Shown: positions 13,045-26,601, numbered from the stretch's first letter. The stretch is 39,651 bases of DNA from Elysia marginata (GCA_019649035.1 BMAT01009677.1:220752-260402); one strand, 5' to 3'. The notes: generated by a model from the sequence alone, not told the origin. Numbers and translations are program-made.

Positions 13045-14357
13045 GCTCTGCTCTCTCTCTCTCTCTGAGCATGGTTGTTGGTTTTCCTCTATCTTCCAGC
13101 TGTTGGTTTTTTTTTCCATTTTTCAATGTGTTTCTAAACTTGAGTGTCTGGTGTGCCCGTGTACTCTACTAAGTCCCCTTTCCAGCATTCCACGATCTTT
13201 GCTCGTTCAGTTTTTTGTCAATCTTTACTTTCTAGAGGGCATTATTTTCTTTGCAGGTGTTTTTTCCCTATAATAATCAGGTATATATTTGCATTGTTAT
13301 TACGTGCATACACACACACTCTCTAACTCCATCCCTTCGTCTTTCTATCTCTTTCCCTATCTATCTATCTATCATCTATCAATCTATCCATCTACTATAA
13401 ATATCTTTTTTTACTCTTTTCTTTCTATGTTGGGTCACTCTGCTCAATTAACACGTTTGTCTCCTAATCTATGTTTAAATTTTCTGTTGGGTGCTTTTTT
13501 TCCTTTCATTTAATCCTCTTTGTGCGAATTTGTTTTGTTGTATTTATTTTGAGTGCCACACATTAATTTACTGTTGAAATCTGGAAAAAGGATGTTATAT
13601 CAGTTTGAGTCAAGCATTTAGCTTGACTTTCCGTCAAGTTCAGGTTGCTACCATTATTATTGTGCACACCATTTATGCAATTTACAAATGACAAATAAGG
13701 GCCTTAACAATTATTCATAAAGTTTATCCGCAACTGGCTCAATTTCACTAAATCGGTTTTTTCATAAGAGAATTAGAACGTTCACTTTTTTCAATCCGTC
13801 ATCTTCCTTAAATTACAGATGTTTAACTTCCTGTTGTTCAGCCAATGAAATAGAAAGTGGTAAAAGAGAGGAAATCCGTTTTGTTTTAAAAATCAAAATG
13901 TAGCTTTAAAAAATTAACCTCTAAGTAGAGTTCACTGCGGCTGTGTTCTGGTACGTATCAGGTTGCGATTTGACGTCATGGCGATACAAGTTCACCTTCT
14001 GTCTCCATGACATCTTCGTTGTTGGGGCGACGCTGCGTCAGTTTTCCGTAAAGGTACATTGTTCGGTTCTTTCGACAATAAGGAGTAACAATGTATCGCA
14101 TGCGCACTGAATTAGTGGTGCCCTTCAGACATCAGAATTACCCCTCTCCCCCCCCCCTCTGCACACAAACACACACCTCCAGTCACGGGCTTTACTTAGT
14201 TTGTTTTATTGATGTAAAAAGTGCATAGCGAGTTTGTGCGATATTGGCGATTACTTTTTGTTGTTGTTTTCCTCTTCTATAGGTTCCTCCCATCCATAAA
14301 GTAAATGAATTGATAGGTTCAGTGTTGGTAGAAAGCAGCTCTAGCTTTCTTTCTCCA

Positions 14358-14405
<48 letters not shown>

Positions 14406-17400
14406 GCATCTATCATCCGTACTGTAAATCTCTATGTTATTTATCTTTAATACAAGCACTGCTAAGGGTTTTTCATTTTTTTTTCTTTCAACTGAAGGTT
14501 GGGTCCAGCTAATTGCATTCATTACTTTTTTCAAATGTATAATAATTACAGATATTATCTGTAATTACGCTTCATTGATCGTAGTATCCATCAATGTTTA
14601 CTGTTGACCTTTAAAATAGAAGGTCTGGCATTGTTTGTTTGTTTTTTATATTGAAAATGTCTCTTTGAAAACTTCTAGTTTACTTTACAATACCGAGTTT
14701 TCATATTGCAAACGTTTCATGAGCATGTTTTACAGTCTCATGCCATAACTTGAGCCTATCTAACAAAGAGAAATTTTTTAGCTTCTGAAGAGAAAATTCA
14801 ACTAAAAATAATTTTTTTCATTATTGAAACCATACTCTACAAGTCATAACTAAGGACTTTTTAAAGAATATTCATAAATTATATTGTTTGAAGTTAAATG
14901 GGATCCGTCAAATTGTTTACTAAGACTAAATAGCTTCAGAAAGGCTGTAAAAAGTCAAACTATAGAGAACTCTGAACTCACCACAGTTATTTTGTTATGC
15001 AAAGGTTCGTTGCAGAAGCCCTCATCTACTTATGACAAATAATGAGCATTCGGCAGATCCATCCCAGAAAGAATGGTCGACAAAGAGGCGAATGATGAGA
15101 TAATATTAGCAGAGATGCCTGGATGATTCGATTTGGTGGCTCTCTGCACTGATGCCGCTTATAACAAGGAAGATAGTCTGAGACCCATTAGTCTCTCTTA
15201 CACTGCCAAAACAAGACCTTTCTTATAAGATAACTCACGAGCTCCTTGATTTCGTGAGAAATAATGTCCACAAGAACTGTTTTCATCACAATCATCATAG
15301 CCCAGTTTTAGTAGCTCACATTTCGAAACTTTATGTAGATAATTTGACAGAGACAGAAACCAGGAAAGTTTTTGTTAATAAGCAAAAAGTCGCCGCACAC
15401 AATCCGAAATCTGTGTCTGAGTGACAAAGATATATATATATCTTACAAGATCGTGAAGTAAAAAACATATTGCATTATTGTTTTGAAATTTATCATTTAA
15501 TGCTTTTGAATTCATAGAGAATTTGTCCTTTAAAATTAAACACAACTAAAAATTTCAGGTGAAACTGAAAGGTGTAATAAACCTTTCCTCTCTGTCTGAA
15601 AAATTAACCCTTGACCATTTTTTAAAATTTTTTTTTTAATTAAAGTAACCCAATTGAATTTAAATCTCTATTACGTGAGTTAAACAAATCTTTTTGTGGG
15701 ATAAATAGAGCACAAAATTAGATGTCAATGGCATTGTCAGTGCTGTTCTACATGACGCAGTGAGTCATAAATCACTCCAATTTTTTTACGGCCTGACTAA
15801 AATATTTCCAATAATCCAAGCCAAACAAAAACACGCGCTTCCACATACACACACGCGCACACTGGCGACCATTTCCGTGTCCCTGTAGCTGCCTGCTGGT
15901 GAGCGTGAACCCGATCGGGACTAGCGAGTGAGTTCTCCTCTCAGCGTGTGCGTGTACGAGCCGGGAGAGCCTCTCTGTGTTTGGACTCATCGATAATTTT
16001 CTTCCCGTGTTGCTCTAGTTGATTTTGGTTGTGAAACTTATATAGTTTTTACTACCGTGTTGATGATTTCTAGCACGGGTTTCACTATCTGGAAGATTTA
16101 GACTGATTGTTTTTCGTGTTTCATGTTAGTGTCCGGTGTCTGCTCGCCACATACAGAGGGCACCAGTGATCTAGGAATCGCACAAATTGACCAGTGTTGT
16201 CGCCATCGTCTATATGACCAGCATTGTCTGGCATAGAGTGTGTGTGCTTCTGTTAGATCTTGCTTGTACCTGGTTTCGAAAGCAGCCTGATATTTTTACT
16301 GTGGGTTTTCTATTCTAACGTAAAATTTGTTCTTTTAGGTTGTGTTCAAGTCGCAATTTTGTTGGTGTAGATCACTGGTGTTTGTAAATCACCATGAGAG
16401 ACAAAGAAAGAGCAGAGGCAGCGGTTGGCATCCGAGTCACTGCCATTTCCAAATATAGGACGGAACCGGTAGTTGGAGGCTCTGACACCACGAAACTTAA
16501 GTGAAAATATTTTCAACTGGTCTTACCTCAAAAGAAATGAAAGCATAAATATTAAAATTTTCAATTAAAAGTGTTAGAGCTAAGGTACATAATATGGATT
16601 TCTGACTCTCGTATAACAATTGGACCTTCTTAAATGCTTCTAAACAACGGGAGGTTAGCGTTTCTGGAAACCCATGAGGATTATGGCGTAGACGAACTGT
16701 TTTAAGTGAGTTTCAATCAACCTTTTTCCGATTCACAAATAACTTTGTTGGAAGGTTCAGGCCTTCTTTCATTTCTCGTGGCCCCCCCCCCCCCTTTTTT
16801 TTCTGTCATGAAAACATCGACATAATTATAATTATTATTGTTGTCCATGGTTTGAAAAATAGGCAGAATTTAAACTTAAAGATGTTAACCCTGAATTTAG
16901 ACATGTACTAAGAATCAAACTAATTCAAGTATTCGCTATAATAAGCTAAAAACATCAGCCAGTGTGTTTTAACATGTTTTTCTCAACGTGGAATTAGGTC
17001 AGTTCTCTCTAAATCTTTCTGTCTACAATTAATCTTAGCCTTGTTGCCCATTCATTTTTATTTTTTTTTTTAGCTAGAGTCTATTTATTTCCTTAGGGGG
17101 CTTTAAAACATAGGATTTGTCATCCTGCATTGTTGTAATTTCCTTCCCGAAAATACCTCAAAGAATTAAGCAAACTGCAAGTTTTGTAGAGAATTATACA
17201 AAAGAAATAATTATTGTTAAATTTTAATTTCTGTTAAAGTATAAGTATGCTTATTTCACTATTCCCATGCTACACAGGCCCGTTTTCTTCTTTTAATCGT
17301 GACTTTTGTTAGTTGTGTACTCTAGCAGATGCAAAGTATGCGGGAGGATTTCCGCAGAGGGGCACATACCCCCAAGTAGCTAAAGAAATAATGTATTGAG

Positions 17401-20392
17401 AAAGCAGCAAATTCGAGAAAGAAGCAAAATCGGCCTGAGCATGAAAAAATCTATTCTATCCTAGGGGATAAACAATTTAGTGAGAAAGCAGCAAATTCGA
17501 AAAGGTTCACATTGGTCCGAGCATTAAGAATATGTGCCCCGCTGAGGAAATCTTCCAAATATGCCAGTGTACCATTTTTTTTACTAATGTTTCTGAATTC
17601 TTTTGTATTTTGCTATACAAAGTTTCTGTTTAGATCTGTTTGAGAGGCGCTCTCTATTAACTAAGTCTTATTTTCTCTGATTTTGACAAATGGTTTATTT
17701 CCTAACCCAGATTGAAGTGTTTGCTTTTTTACTAATTGTTCCGTCTAGAAGTTTCAAGTAATGAACATTTATCTAGGCTAAAGGTAAATAGTGTTTTTTT
17801 ATGTTTCTATAAGCATTTCTATTAAACGCTCCTTTGGTTAACATGGTGACTTTTGAAGTCTGGAAAATCTGTTCTATCAAAGAAGGACATATTGTGTTAT
17901 CTTAAGTAAGTTTTAATGATCCTCCCCCCCCCACCCCACCCCCACCCAGGTCCTCTGCTTCAGATCCTCCACGACAAAGGGAAATCTAGTCGGGGGCGCC
18001 TGGGATCATTTAGTTCTTCCTTCAAGGAGAGTAAGAAGGAAGTGGTGCGCCAAGTATTCCTCTTCACAAATCATCTCCTCTTGACCACCAGGGCGTCCAA
18101 TGGACGGCTGCACCTCGCAAAGGTAAGTGTGCAGTTTGATAGGAGTTCCACATCTTTGGCTAAACTTTGTAGTAACAATTTCTTAGTTTGGGAAAATTGA
18201 AAACACAAATGTTGGACTCCTCTCTTTCAGAAAAAGCTAAAGGAAGGATTTCCACAGGCGGGTGGTAACCTATTCTAAGCCTAAATTACCAGTTTATAAT
18301 TGCCACATGTAGTAACAATATTTCTACGAAATTTAAAAAATAAACGGCCTCAAGCAATGAAATGCATTATTTTTTAATATAAAAAACATCAGTGACGAAA
18401 TGAAGGGTAATGAACAGTAATTGTTAATTTTTTCAATTGTGGTACCCGACTGTGGAAATCTTGTCAAAGCGAAAAAATAATCTTGATGCCAGATTTCTAT
18501 GGGGCTTTTAGAATCTTTTAAGCGTTTCGCAAGTTTTCGTTCCAAATTTTTTAGCTTGAATAAGTGATAAAAACAATTATTCTTAAATATTGATAGTAAA
18601 CTGCGATATAAAAAGCATTTTGAATTGTTTTGTTGTGGCCAGTGCAAGAGAAATCCATCTCTATGTTTAATATCTCAGAATATCTTGTGACCACCTTGAA
18701 AGGATATCATTACTAGATCTTTAAGTATCATTCATTTAGATGCTAACTCTCATTATCTTCCAACGATTGCATACAGGTTCTTACAACTAAACTATTTCCA
18801 AATCACTGTAAATTTAATTCTAACAGCATCTTTGTTGTTGTGTATAAGAAATGTTATATTGTCCACACAAAAAGAGGGTAAAAAGTTAATCTACATGCAA
18901 AATACATCGATTAAAACTGTTGATCTTAGTTCGTTTTTGCTAAGGAATATACCATTACTCAAAGCTTTATAAGTACGTGCAAAAGAGATAGGCTATGGTT
19001 TCTCTATTATTGAATGTGAAATGTTTGCTTAGATTTGTATTGTAGGGATTAAATCGTCGTTGTTCTTTTTCTTTGAGTGTATTACTTTGGAGAGTGTCGC
19101 AGGCATGATATGTTGTATAAGTTGAAAGTTAACCCTGTATCGGTTGTCTAATAAGTTCACAAAATTATGAACAAGGAGCCAGTTTCATCTGCTTCCGAAC
19201 TGACTTGGAGCGCTGAGTATTTTGCTGAAGAAAACTGTAGCCTTTTCTTCTAATTGATCTATACTCTAAATCTTACAACCAATAGTTGAAATCTTGTCAA
19301 TGGGGGAGAATATACCCCTAATTAACCAAATGGCTTAGGCGTTTGAGAAGTTTACAGGTGTGCTTTCTTCATGACATGAAGCTGACGTTGATACTGGCTG
19401 TAGGCTACATGAAGGGGTAAAATTTTAATGAGTCTGATAATAAACAATCTGATTGTCGTAATTTTTTTTTTTATCAATTTTGATAGTTTTACCGGGAAAT
19501 GAGTTATGGACATGGCACGTCAATTAAAATTTAATAAGATATCCCCCATTATTGAAAAAAAAAACTAGCGTTTTAGGAACAATTAATTACAAATTAAAAC
19601 CATTTACATGGGGTGGCAGGAAATCATGACTGAAATTACAACTGCTGGGGCCATATATAATCACGTTGCAGAAGATAAGGAGATTTTACGCTGAGCGCAG
19701 ACCAGAATGAATTTTGTAGAAAAGTTTTGGTATTACAAACTATGCGACCATACAATTCGACAAATTATAGCCTAAATGTTGTAAACTACAATCCTTGTGT
19801 TCAAGTTTATTTTTCTTTTGGTTTAGCCAGGTTTTAAGATTTTAAAATCTTAAAAAGAAAAAAGTCGTTTGCAAAAGTGTTCTTCTAAAGCAAGAATATG
19901 AATTATTTACCCTAACTAATCCATTCAGAGTTAACTTGGTCTTGTTTAAAGCAATTGGGCAGGGCAAACTTATAAAGGATGATGTGTCTGAATACCTACA
20001 ATTAGAATCTTCTTGAAAATTGCGGAAATGAGAGTAACGTTTCAGGTCAATTTAATTCAGGTTTATAAACTTGTGTTTTTGATTACGGGCGTGTGAACTT
20101 TTATATGAGTCCAAAATATTTGTCAATGACCGAGAGACTATTGGATTTGAGAGCAGCAAAACTGAGAGGTCGAGGGAACGAATGGTCTGAATTGGTAGAG
20201 ATAAGAAAGATTAGAGCAGTAGGTGTTTAAATCTAGTTCCCCGCGTTCATGTTCAATTTGCGAAAAAGATTTTATGTAAAGTTGTACACAATTATCTGCA
20301 GGTTCTCTGTGGCGGTGGCTTTATCCCGTAATAATATTTACTTGCATAATTATAATTGTCCTCTCTTTTGTATCCCTTTGAGTTTAATTTAA

Positions 20393-20424
<32 letters not shown>

Positions 20425-23400
20425 TGTCTCTCTCTCTCTCTCTGAAAAGCCCAAAAATGTCAAAGTTTCAGTCTCGTACTAGAATTTAGCCTCTGCCGGA
20501 TACGGAAGTGAACGAGTGAGTAGAATAGAGGTCGCCTTCGTGCCCGTGCGGCGTCTGCCCACGCACGAGAGTCGGGTTTTGGGCGACACGGCGCGTCCTG
20601 GCCGTAGATCTGTTTACTCTCAACAACAGGGTCCAAGTTCTCCTCTATCTGTGGTCCAGGCATAAAGCGAATGAGCAATGTTGCTTGTCGTCCGTCCAGG
20701 AGTACGAGTGATAGCCTGCATTCCTACGTCTGGGCTATTTTGTCTTAACCTCGCCTTACTAAGTCTCAGTTTAGTTTTCAGTTAAGGACATCGTTCTACT
20801 GCACCCAGGCTTACATCTCCGATCACTCTGCCCCTTCTCTATCGACCTGACGAAGCGCGTGCTGGGCCCAGTGTCGACAGTGCGTGCGTCTAGTCCTGGT
20901 GCGTGTGTTCATCCGCCAGTGGGGATGTTGTGTTGTGATGTTGGGTGCCCTGCTTACCTCTCACTCCGTCATAGCGTAGGGGAGCAGGGGGCGCTGAAAG
21001 GCCGTCGCGCCGCGGGGTTAAGCGCTCTGTCGTCACACTTTCTATCCTTAGATTGGCCTGCAACGGTCTAATAATAGTTACAAACAGTGACTTTTGACAT
21101 GTAGACCCAGCTGGGACACTCACCCTGACTTCCAAGATGTAGGGATTTCGGCAGCAGAGTCACCATGGGCCTGAAACACGGGTAATGTGTCACATTCTTT
21201 TGATTATGGCCAGGAACAGTTCTAGGTCTTATATAACACTGCACTGCCCTGTTTGATTTTTTGGAGGGAATGTGTTTTTATTTACTTTTTTAGGGTTTTA
21301 AGGTGTATTGCTTTCTGGAGTTCTTTGAGTTTGAGGATGAAGGCGATGTTATGTTCTAATAAAATCCAGTTCTGAATGTTATGCTCTTGAAATAGGTTAA
21401 CGATAAATGCGAATCAGTTTCAGATTTTGATTAGTCTATAATTTCTTTTAGAAAATGAAAGTGTATATGGGGCAAAATATTTCCATAATATTGCAACAGC
21501 TTTCGACAGGGCCGTATATGAATTATCTATGAAAAGCAGCTTAAGTTTTCTCATCAAGCTTCTTCACTCCTCAATTACCAAAATGATCTTCCTCTTGTAC
21601 AATTATTCTAGTAATAGGAATGAAAATGACATTAATAGCACCATAATCTTGGCTTTACAGGAGTAGTTAGTGGGGAAAAGAAAAAAAATGTTATGTGCTG
21701 TCCAAAATCAGGCGTCATGCTTTCTGTCACACTCATCGTATAGTCATCTCCTTATGACCTAGGTGTATAAATTCCACAGAGGGTGTGCTCGGTTATTTTT
21801 ATAGGTACCGTACCTAGAACATTTGTTTTCTCTTCCTTGTGTCCACAGCAATTACAGGTTAGTATTTACCTCTCGATTTAATGGTGTTGAACATTGAAGT
21901 CGAGGAAAAGTATCGTTTGTCACTCTAGCGTTAACGTAACATAGTTCATAATAATAAAAATTATTATTTTTGAGGACTTAATAGAACTTTTTTTGTTCGC
22001 TTAAACTCGTGTCTTTCGTCAAGTTTCGTCTTTACGTTCCAGCAAATTGGAAGTTGCAACAAGAAAGTCTTACGTCTGCGGTGCATTCTTGACGAAATTG
22101 TCGTCCATTACAGTGCATTTCTGAAATGTGTTGTGAGTGAGTGCAATGCATTCTCATAACAATTTATAGTTATTCTTGATTATATTTCGAAACTACAATG
22201 GATTATTGAGGCCAACTTCTTTGTCATTGCATTGCATCTGGAGCGGACGATAGACTTCTGAACAATATTCTGGTAGCTGACTACCTGCAGTACATTTCGG
22301 TAGGGCGGTGGTAGAGCACTAGTCTTTCTGAGGTTCTTTATGCCCTGCAAAATGTTATGCTAATGACTTGAACTCTGAGTAAGTATCATAATTACGCGCT
22401 TTCGAATAAACGCTAACCCTTCAAGAAACGAGTCTATTTTTATGGTTCAATTATGAAGCACTGCCATTTGAAATTATCATCGTACTTAAGCGGGTAGAGT
22501 GTGTTCTTTTCTAGATGCATACAGTTTGAAGTTCGTGGAATGTCAATTTTAGACACAATTTTTACCTGTTTATGGTTTCTTTCATTTTGATATGCTAAAC
22601 CCATATTAACTCAAAGCAACAAGACCTAAATTAACAGGGCCCAAAGAAAAAGACCTTTCAAAGCAACTTTGTATTCTCAAGTTTGCCTTTACAGTGTTTA
22701 TTCCTATCCTAATAAATTTCGCGGTCTCACTGAAATGAACCCATTAATTGCCTCTCAGCGGGTGTAAAAGAAGAAAGTTAACGTAGGGCCCAATTGCTGT
22801 CCCAGGATAATACCAAGGCTGTATTGTCGAAATATCAATAGCGGCCCCATGTACACTGTACAGTGTACACCTCTCTGATTTGTGAATTTGTTTCAATTCT
22901 TAACGTTTTGTACTAAAGAAATGCACTGCTTTTACAGCTGTGAGAAAAAACAGTCTGAAATGATTTTTCATTCTTTTATTTTAGTTACTACTAGTAAATC
23001 TAACCTTCGTCGCATTGTGCCCAACAAGCGGTGCAATGTCAAAAGTTGCCTTCCTTTTTTTTGAAGGCCCTGTATCTCCTCCTCCTCCTCCTCCTGTCTG
23101 CCCTAGTTTTCTTACCCTTTGTTTGCACTTGCTATTTTGTGTATTTCTGGATCCTTTTTCCCTTCTCTCTCATCTCTATGTATGCTCTTTCGATACCACT
23201 ACCTCTGATGAATTTTAGCAATACTGTCTTTACTCTCCTGCTCTTTCCCCGTATCTAAATTCCTCTATTCCTCTATTGTCTCTCCCTTTCTCAAATGTAT
23301 CTTTTGACCTATGTATAATTACCCGTGGTAAGACCAATGACAACTATTTGGTGTTAGAGCAAATTTAAATAAAGATTCGTAGGGAAAAATACCTCGGTGT

Positions 23401-24019
23401 TTAATCAGCCATTCAGCACTAATCTAGATATACGCATAACCTGCTGGTGAAAGTTTTAATTTATAAGTGTACAGTATAATCATTTGCTTTGAAAGTTTAT
23501 TTGAGGTTTGCAAAGCTATTATACTAATGACTGCACACCAAACTCTAAATAAGGCGTTGTGGCATCAGAGACCTAAGATTGTGCAACGCATAATAATATG
23601 AGTGCTCTCTTAGCCGAATCTCAAGGGGCAACTTTTGTTTTTCTATCATTACACAAAATTGAACATTCTTGTCTCACTATAATAATCTTTATTTCTGAAA
23701 ATGGACTTTTCTGTTTTAGTCATGGTTAGTTTCCCTGCTCAACAAGTTTAGGCATATTAATTAATATAAACCAAATTTAACACAATTAGCAACATTCGTT
23801 GTTGAAGAGGTCTGTTGTATTCGACGAAAAAATAACAGTTTACAATTAGTGCCTCTCAGCACTTCAGTAAACATAATAGTGGCCCGTCTTTTAATGAATG
23901 GACAAAATAAATGAGATCATCATGTAAACAAGCTTTAATCAAAACATTTTTACTAAACTTTAAAAAAATAAAATTCCAGAATCCATCTTAGCATCTCTGT
24001 CTCTCTGTCTGTCTGTCTT

Positions 24020-24067
<48 letters not shown>

Positions 24068-24819
24068 TCTCTCTCCAACTCTTTCAAGCTGTTTTAGTAA
24101 CCAAAAAAATTATCATCGATGCATAGGCATTGATATCACATGTATGTATAAAAGATGTTTTATATTATATCTTTGATATTAATCCATGTTCCTTTGTTTT
24201 GTGTTTTGGAAAAGTGTACTCGGATTTTTTTTTTCGAACATGCATCGCTTTTTTCCCCTCACGACTAAATCTCAAGAACAGCATAAACAGATAAAAAAAC
24301 ATCGGGCGGAGGCTTAAAATTGAGTTATTCGCGTATTTTGAACAAACCTGCAGATATTATTACACCATTTAGATATGATGGTAACTGGTAGTGAAAAGTT
24401 TTGCGACTGTTGTAGAGAACTTTAATCTTCTTAAACTTATATCAATTCATAATGGGATTTTTTTTTAAAGTACTGTAGGCCCCATGCATCGAAATTGGTG
24501 TAGCCTCAGTAATTATAGCCAAGCAGACCAAACGCAACCCAAATTTATGATATTAAGTATCGACATTCTCAGGTTTTCATGTTATTATTTGTCATTAAAA
24601 CAAAATTAATTAAGTCCAATTTCATTGAAAAGCTGGTCCATCTTTCCTTTTTAATTGTAGATACGGGAGCTCAGCCATCGAACACTTACGTTGTTTCTAC
24701 AAAAACAAAAATTTTCTTCGCAGAAGACTGATGTGTTCAATTACCTTAAAACGAAAAGAAAGGGACACCATAATTTGTTTTTCTCCTCCCTCTCNNNNNN
24801 NNNNNNNNNNNNNNNNNNN

Positions 24820-24861
<42 letters not shown>

Positions 24862-26001
24862 CTCTCCTTTGTTACATGCTTTCTTTTCGCCATCATTACT
24901 TTGCGTTTTGCTTTGCCTCACCCAAAATGATGCAGATTAGTCAAGGTCTTTTATTGTTTTTTTTTGTTGTTTTCCTTTGTTTCGTTAAAAAGGTAATCCA
25001 TTTTTTTTTTGGCTTAAGTTCCCTACCTTGCTTGCATTTTCAACTTCCATAATAAATTATGATGGAGACTGGCGTACACAAGACTGTTGTTGCCTGTGTC
25101 GGAGCTGCTTCTAAATCTAAGCTGTTCTCAAGTTTTGTGGGCTCCTTTCCCAAACCCGCCCTTTCTCGATGCTCAAAGCGACAGCAGCGCTGATCGATTC
25201 CTCGCTGGTCTGGGCCAGAGGTTTTCCTGTAAAACGGTGCCTGCCTGCAGACCAAGACAAAATCAAAGGGAGGAAGAGCAAGAGCCGCTAGACTAGAAGA
25301 ATACTTCTGACATTTGAATCACATTGCTAGTTAATTCCAGTGCCGTTTTCCGATGAATGTACAGGTCCCGAATCACTCGATTAGAGAAACGACCTAAATT
25401 TGGAAATTTCTTCTTTTCTCTTTTGCCCCGCATTTCTTCCTAGTTTCAGACCTCCCAAATTCAAGGACATGTTGCTTTTACTATATTATCCATCTACTTA
25501 TAAAGGGGATTCATTCTCCTGCATCCTCGTTAATTATGCGCCTTATCTTCATTACTGTAGTTCGGTTGTAATGTTTTTACCGACGATAAAGCAATTAAAT
25601 CAAAGATTTCAATAAGGCCGAGAACAATAATGAGAAAAGAAAATAGGGCTTGAAAGCAAACCTTGTTCTGCATACGTTCAAGGTGGGCATCAGTGGAGTC
25701 AAGTACCGCGATGCGAAGAAAGACTTTATTGTTTTTGTGGAGATCGAAATATTTTTATCGTGTACTTATAGTTATAAGCACCATTAAAAAACAATTATGA
25801 ATCCCAAGTAAAAAGGGAGAAAAGAGAATGAGAAGGAGAGATTAGCCTAGGCACGGTAAAATTAAAGAGAGAGAAGGAAAATCAAAGAGAGGAGACATCA
25901 GAAAAAGAACAAAGAAGTGGTCAGGTTTAAGATTAGAAAATCTAAGTATCAGAGCGGAGGAACATAGTCAGCTTAATGGCAATACCAATAATTAGTGAAG
26001 A

Positions 26002-26048
<47 letters not shown>

Positions 26049-26421
26049 CCTAGGGGAAATATCAGGCACAATAAATCGTAGCACCAAGGGTGTGCTTATT
26101 ATTAGAGACAGTGATGCCAAGGTTAACAGTATACCAATTAAGCTATCAAAGAAATATTTAAAAAAAAACTAGTTGGGTGCCTGGCCCACACTTTCATAGG
26201 CCACAGACTGGAACCACACACAAACCTTCTTTCTGGCTTTTTGCTGACAAGTTACTGTCTGGCCGTCTCCCTTACTCTCTGCACCTCTGTCCCTACTGGT
26301 TTGTCAGTAGCGTTTGTTTTTCTATCCTATATCATTCTCCATCACCTCCTCCCCTTCTCTGTCTCTCTGTCTCTGTCTCTCCCTCTGTGTCTCTGTCTCT
26401 CCCTCTCTCTCTCTCGCTCTG

Positions 26422-26462
<41 letters not shown>

Positions 26463-26563
26463 ATCTCTCTTACTTTTCCTCTCTCTGTTTCGACCTTTCT
26501 TTTTGGCCACCACCACCAATGCCGCATAGCCTACGCTATCACCTCCACCAATTATTTTAGATT

Positions 26564-26601
<38 letters not shown>

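Larger units (their letters stand above)
10795..17949 (+). other. Large RasGRF intron (DH to PH)
   Basis: 7.16 kb with no coding exon recognised. Contents in order: CT repeats (10961-11130), a TATC array with an assembly gap (11454-11611), further TCTA/TCTG (11646-11744), a diverged repeat copy (11955-12230), CpG-dense patches at 12780-12985, 13930-14110 and 15780-16500, CT and TCTA tracts (13011-13066, 13340-13394, 14353-14404), a C13 run (16782-16794) and an inverted-repeat element (17336-17564). A C-only pyrimidine tract ends it. Confidence 0.85.

Noticed and set aside
18333-18647. 104-codon minus-strand open frame
   Set aside because: It overlaps the inverted-repeat element and resembles no protein. 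Chance length.
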